Assembly (NCBI RefSeq): GCF_004118325.1
Contig: NZ_RDFA01000001.1
Span: 88,130-123,284 of the forward strand
Reading direction: 5' to 3'
Length of the DNA stretch: 35,155 nucleotides
Source: Halorientalis pallida
GTDB lineage: Archaea; Halobacteriota; Halobacteria; Halobacteriales; Haloarculaceae
Part shown: piece by piece, positions 33,041 through 35,155 of the stretch
Layout of the letters: each line of letters opens with the position of its first letter
How positions within the stretch are numbered: the first letter of the stretch is position 1
Made by a program: the position numbers and the translations under genes
The notes under the pieces: generated by a model
The model's database searches: none
Told to the model about the DNA's origin: nothing
Seen by the model: the letters and a program-made list of their open reading frames with translations, nothing else

Positions 33041-33504
33041 TCGTCCACACCTCCGTCGGTCGCCGCTGCGTCCTCGGGTCCGCTGGGCGTTTCCGCCCGC
33101 GACGAGGTGTTGATACCGTACTTCTCGTCGAGTTTGTCACGCCGGTGGGCGTAGATCGCCGCCAGGATCAGCGAACTGGTCGGTGCGAAAAAGCCCACCA
33201 TGAAGTAGTGGAGCGGAAAGCCCAGGATCGACAGCGACGTCATCGTCTCCGGTGCGAGGAATGTCGCTGTAACTGGACCCCACGTGGCGAGGATCCAGGC
33301 GATGAAACTCCCCCAGACCAGTTTCAGATGGTCCCGCATGAACCTCGTGCTGGGTCTGAGCAGGTTGACCTCGCTGTCGAGGTAATCGGTTTGCCGGTGG
33401 TCCTCCGCGGCTTTCGTTATCGTCCCGCCATCAGTTTCGGCTACCGGAGCCGCGTCCCCGGTCGCCGTACCGTCCGTCGAATCGTGCGTGTCTTTGTCTG
33501 TCAT
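33037..33504 (-). CDS. DUF4212 small subunit of sodium/solute symporter
   Basis: A 155-residue protein: an acidic disordered head (residues 1-48), then two membrane segments, KLVWGSFIAWILATWGPVTA and HYFMVGFFAPTSSLILAAIY, ending in YAHRRDKLDEKYG. The core matches DUF4212, which occurs next to this type of SSS symporter. An unusually long acidic N-terminus is a salt-adaptation trait. It is encoded 105 bases after the acetyl-CoA synthetase gene. Confidence 0.86.
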   Translation of the reverse strand: MTDKDTHDSTDGTATGDAAPVAETDGGTITKAAEDHRQTDYLDSEVNLLRPSTRFMRDHLKLVWGSFIAWILATWGPVTATFLAPETMTSLSILGFPLHYFMVGFFAPTSSLILAAIYAHRRDKLDEKYGINTSSRAETPSGPEDAAATDGGVDE

Positions 33505-33609
33505 ATTTCGGTCGTGTGATGGTGTCGTCGGTGGTTCGTGTCGTGCGAGAGTCAGGTTGGCTGAATCGTGTCGTGGTGTCGCGTGCGTGAGATGGGTGGG
33601 GCGCGGTCC

Positions 33610-35155
<1,546 letters not shown>

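Noticed and set aside
31373..33154. 593-residue plus-strand reading frame opposite the symporter
   Set aside because: Very rich in Arg, Asp and His and fully antisense to the SSS symporter; not a plausible protein.

Overview
The window is from a halophilic archaeon (class Halobacteria). It is GC-rich, its proteins are strongly acidic, and it carries families typical of or confined to this group: HTH-10 bacterio-opsin-activator-like regulators, HalOD1, HalX and DUF7344 proteins, CofD for coenzyme F420, ribosomal protein S17e, and a haloarchaeal biotin-dependent acyl-CoA carboxylase with its small PccX-like subunit. The genus cannot be fixed from sequence alone. No rRNA, tRNA or CRISPR array was seen.

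Region 1 (1-5993) is an accessory island, visibly richer in A/T than the rest. It is punctuated by five copies of a compact palindromic repeat (cores near 1, 1129, 1963, 2774 and 5973). The intervals between them each hold a self-contained module. The first is an HTH antitoxin plus PemK/MazF-like toxin (141-828, minus). The second is a Doc/Fic toxin plus a 46-residue acidic partner (1230-1884, minus). The third is a second HTH plus PemK-like pair (2062-2769, plus). The last is a block of regulators: HalOD1 with a 61-residue partner, two divergent HTH-10 paralogues and a DUF7344 protein. The repeat has a left arm (present at copies 2 and 5) and a right arm (present at copies 1 and 4), whose outer ends are inverted copies of each other. 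Copies 2, 3 and 4 read as one such unit interrupted by two roughly 0.8-kb toxin-antitoxin cassettes, each ending in one repeat core. This integron-like or nested-insertion arrangement is the most interesting feature of the window. No recombinase gene is present in the window, so the mechanism is inference.

Region 2 (6000-12733) is chromosomal backbone: a geranylgeranyl-reductase-family flavoprotein, a HalX protein, a D-2-hydroxyacid dehydrogenase, a VOC/glyoxalase protein, a secreted CARDB-like protein, an HTH-10 regulator, and immediately downstream of it an R2-like ligand-binding oxidase (R2lox) with its metal ligands and Val/Tyr crosslink pair intact. A string of strong hairpins separates this gene from the convergent asd gene.

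Region 3 (12983-18128, minus) is a tightly packed gene run: cofD, a Dus-like TIM-barrel protein, a CitG/MdcB-like protein, a small membrane protein and DUF447, with overlapping starts and stops, followed by rps17e and asd. A lipoprotein gene, an HD phosphohydrolase plus amidohydrolase pair and a UspA protein follow.

Region 4 (21891-30076) centres on biotin and acyl-CoA metabolism: birA, two tandem MaoC-like hydratases, a biotin carboxylase/BCCP fusion, a PccX-like subunit and the carboxyltransferase PccB, with an isocitrate-lyase-family protein nearby. Region 5 (30176-35155) has two UspA proteins and an acetate module: acetyl-CoA synthetase (cut by the window end), a DUF4212 small symporter subunit, an SSS-family symporter and a UspA protein, all on the minus strand.
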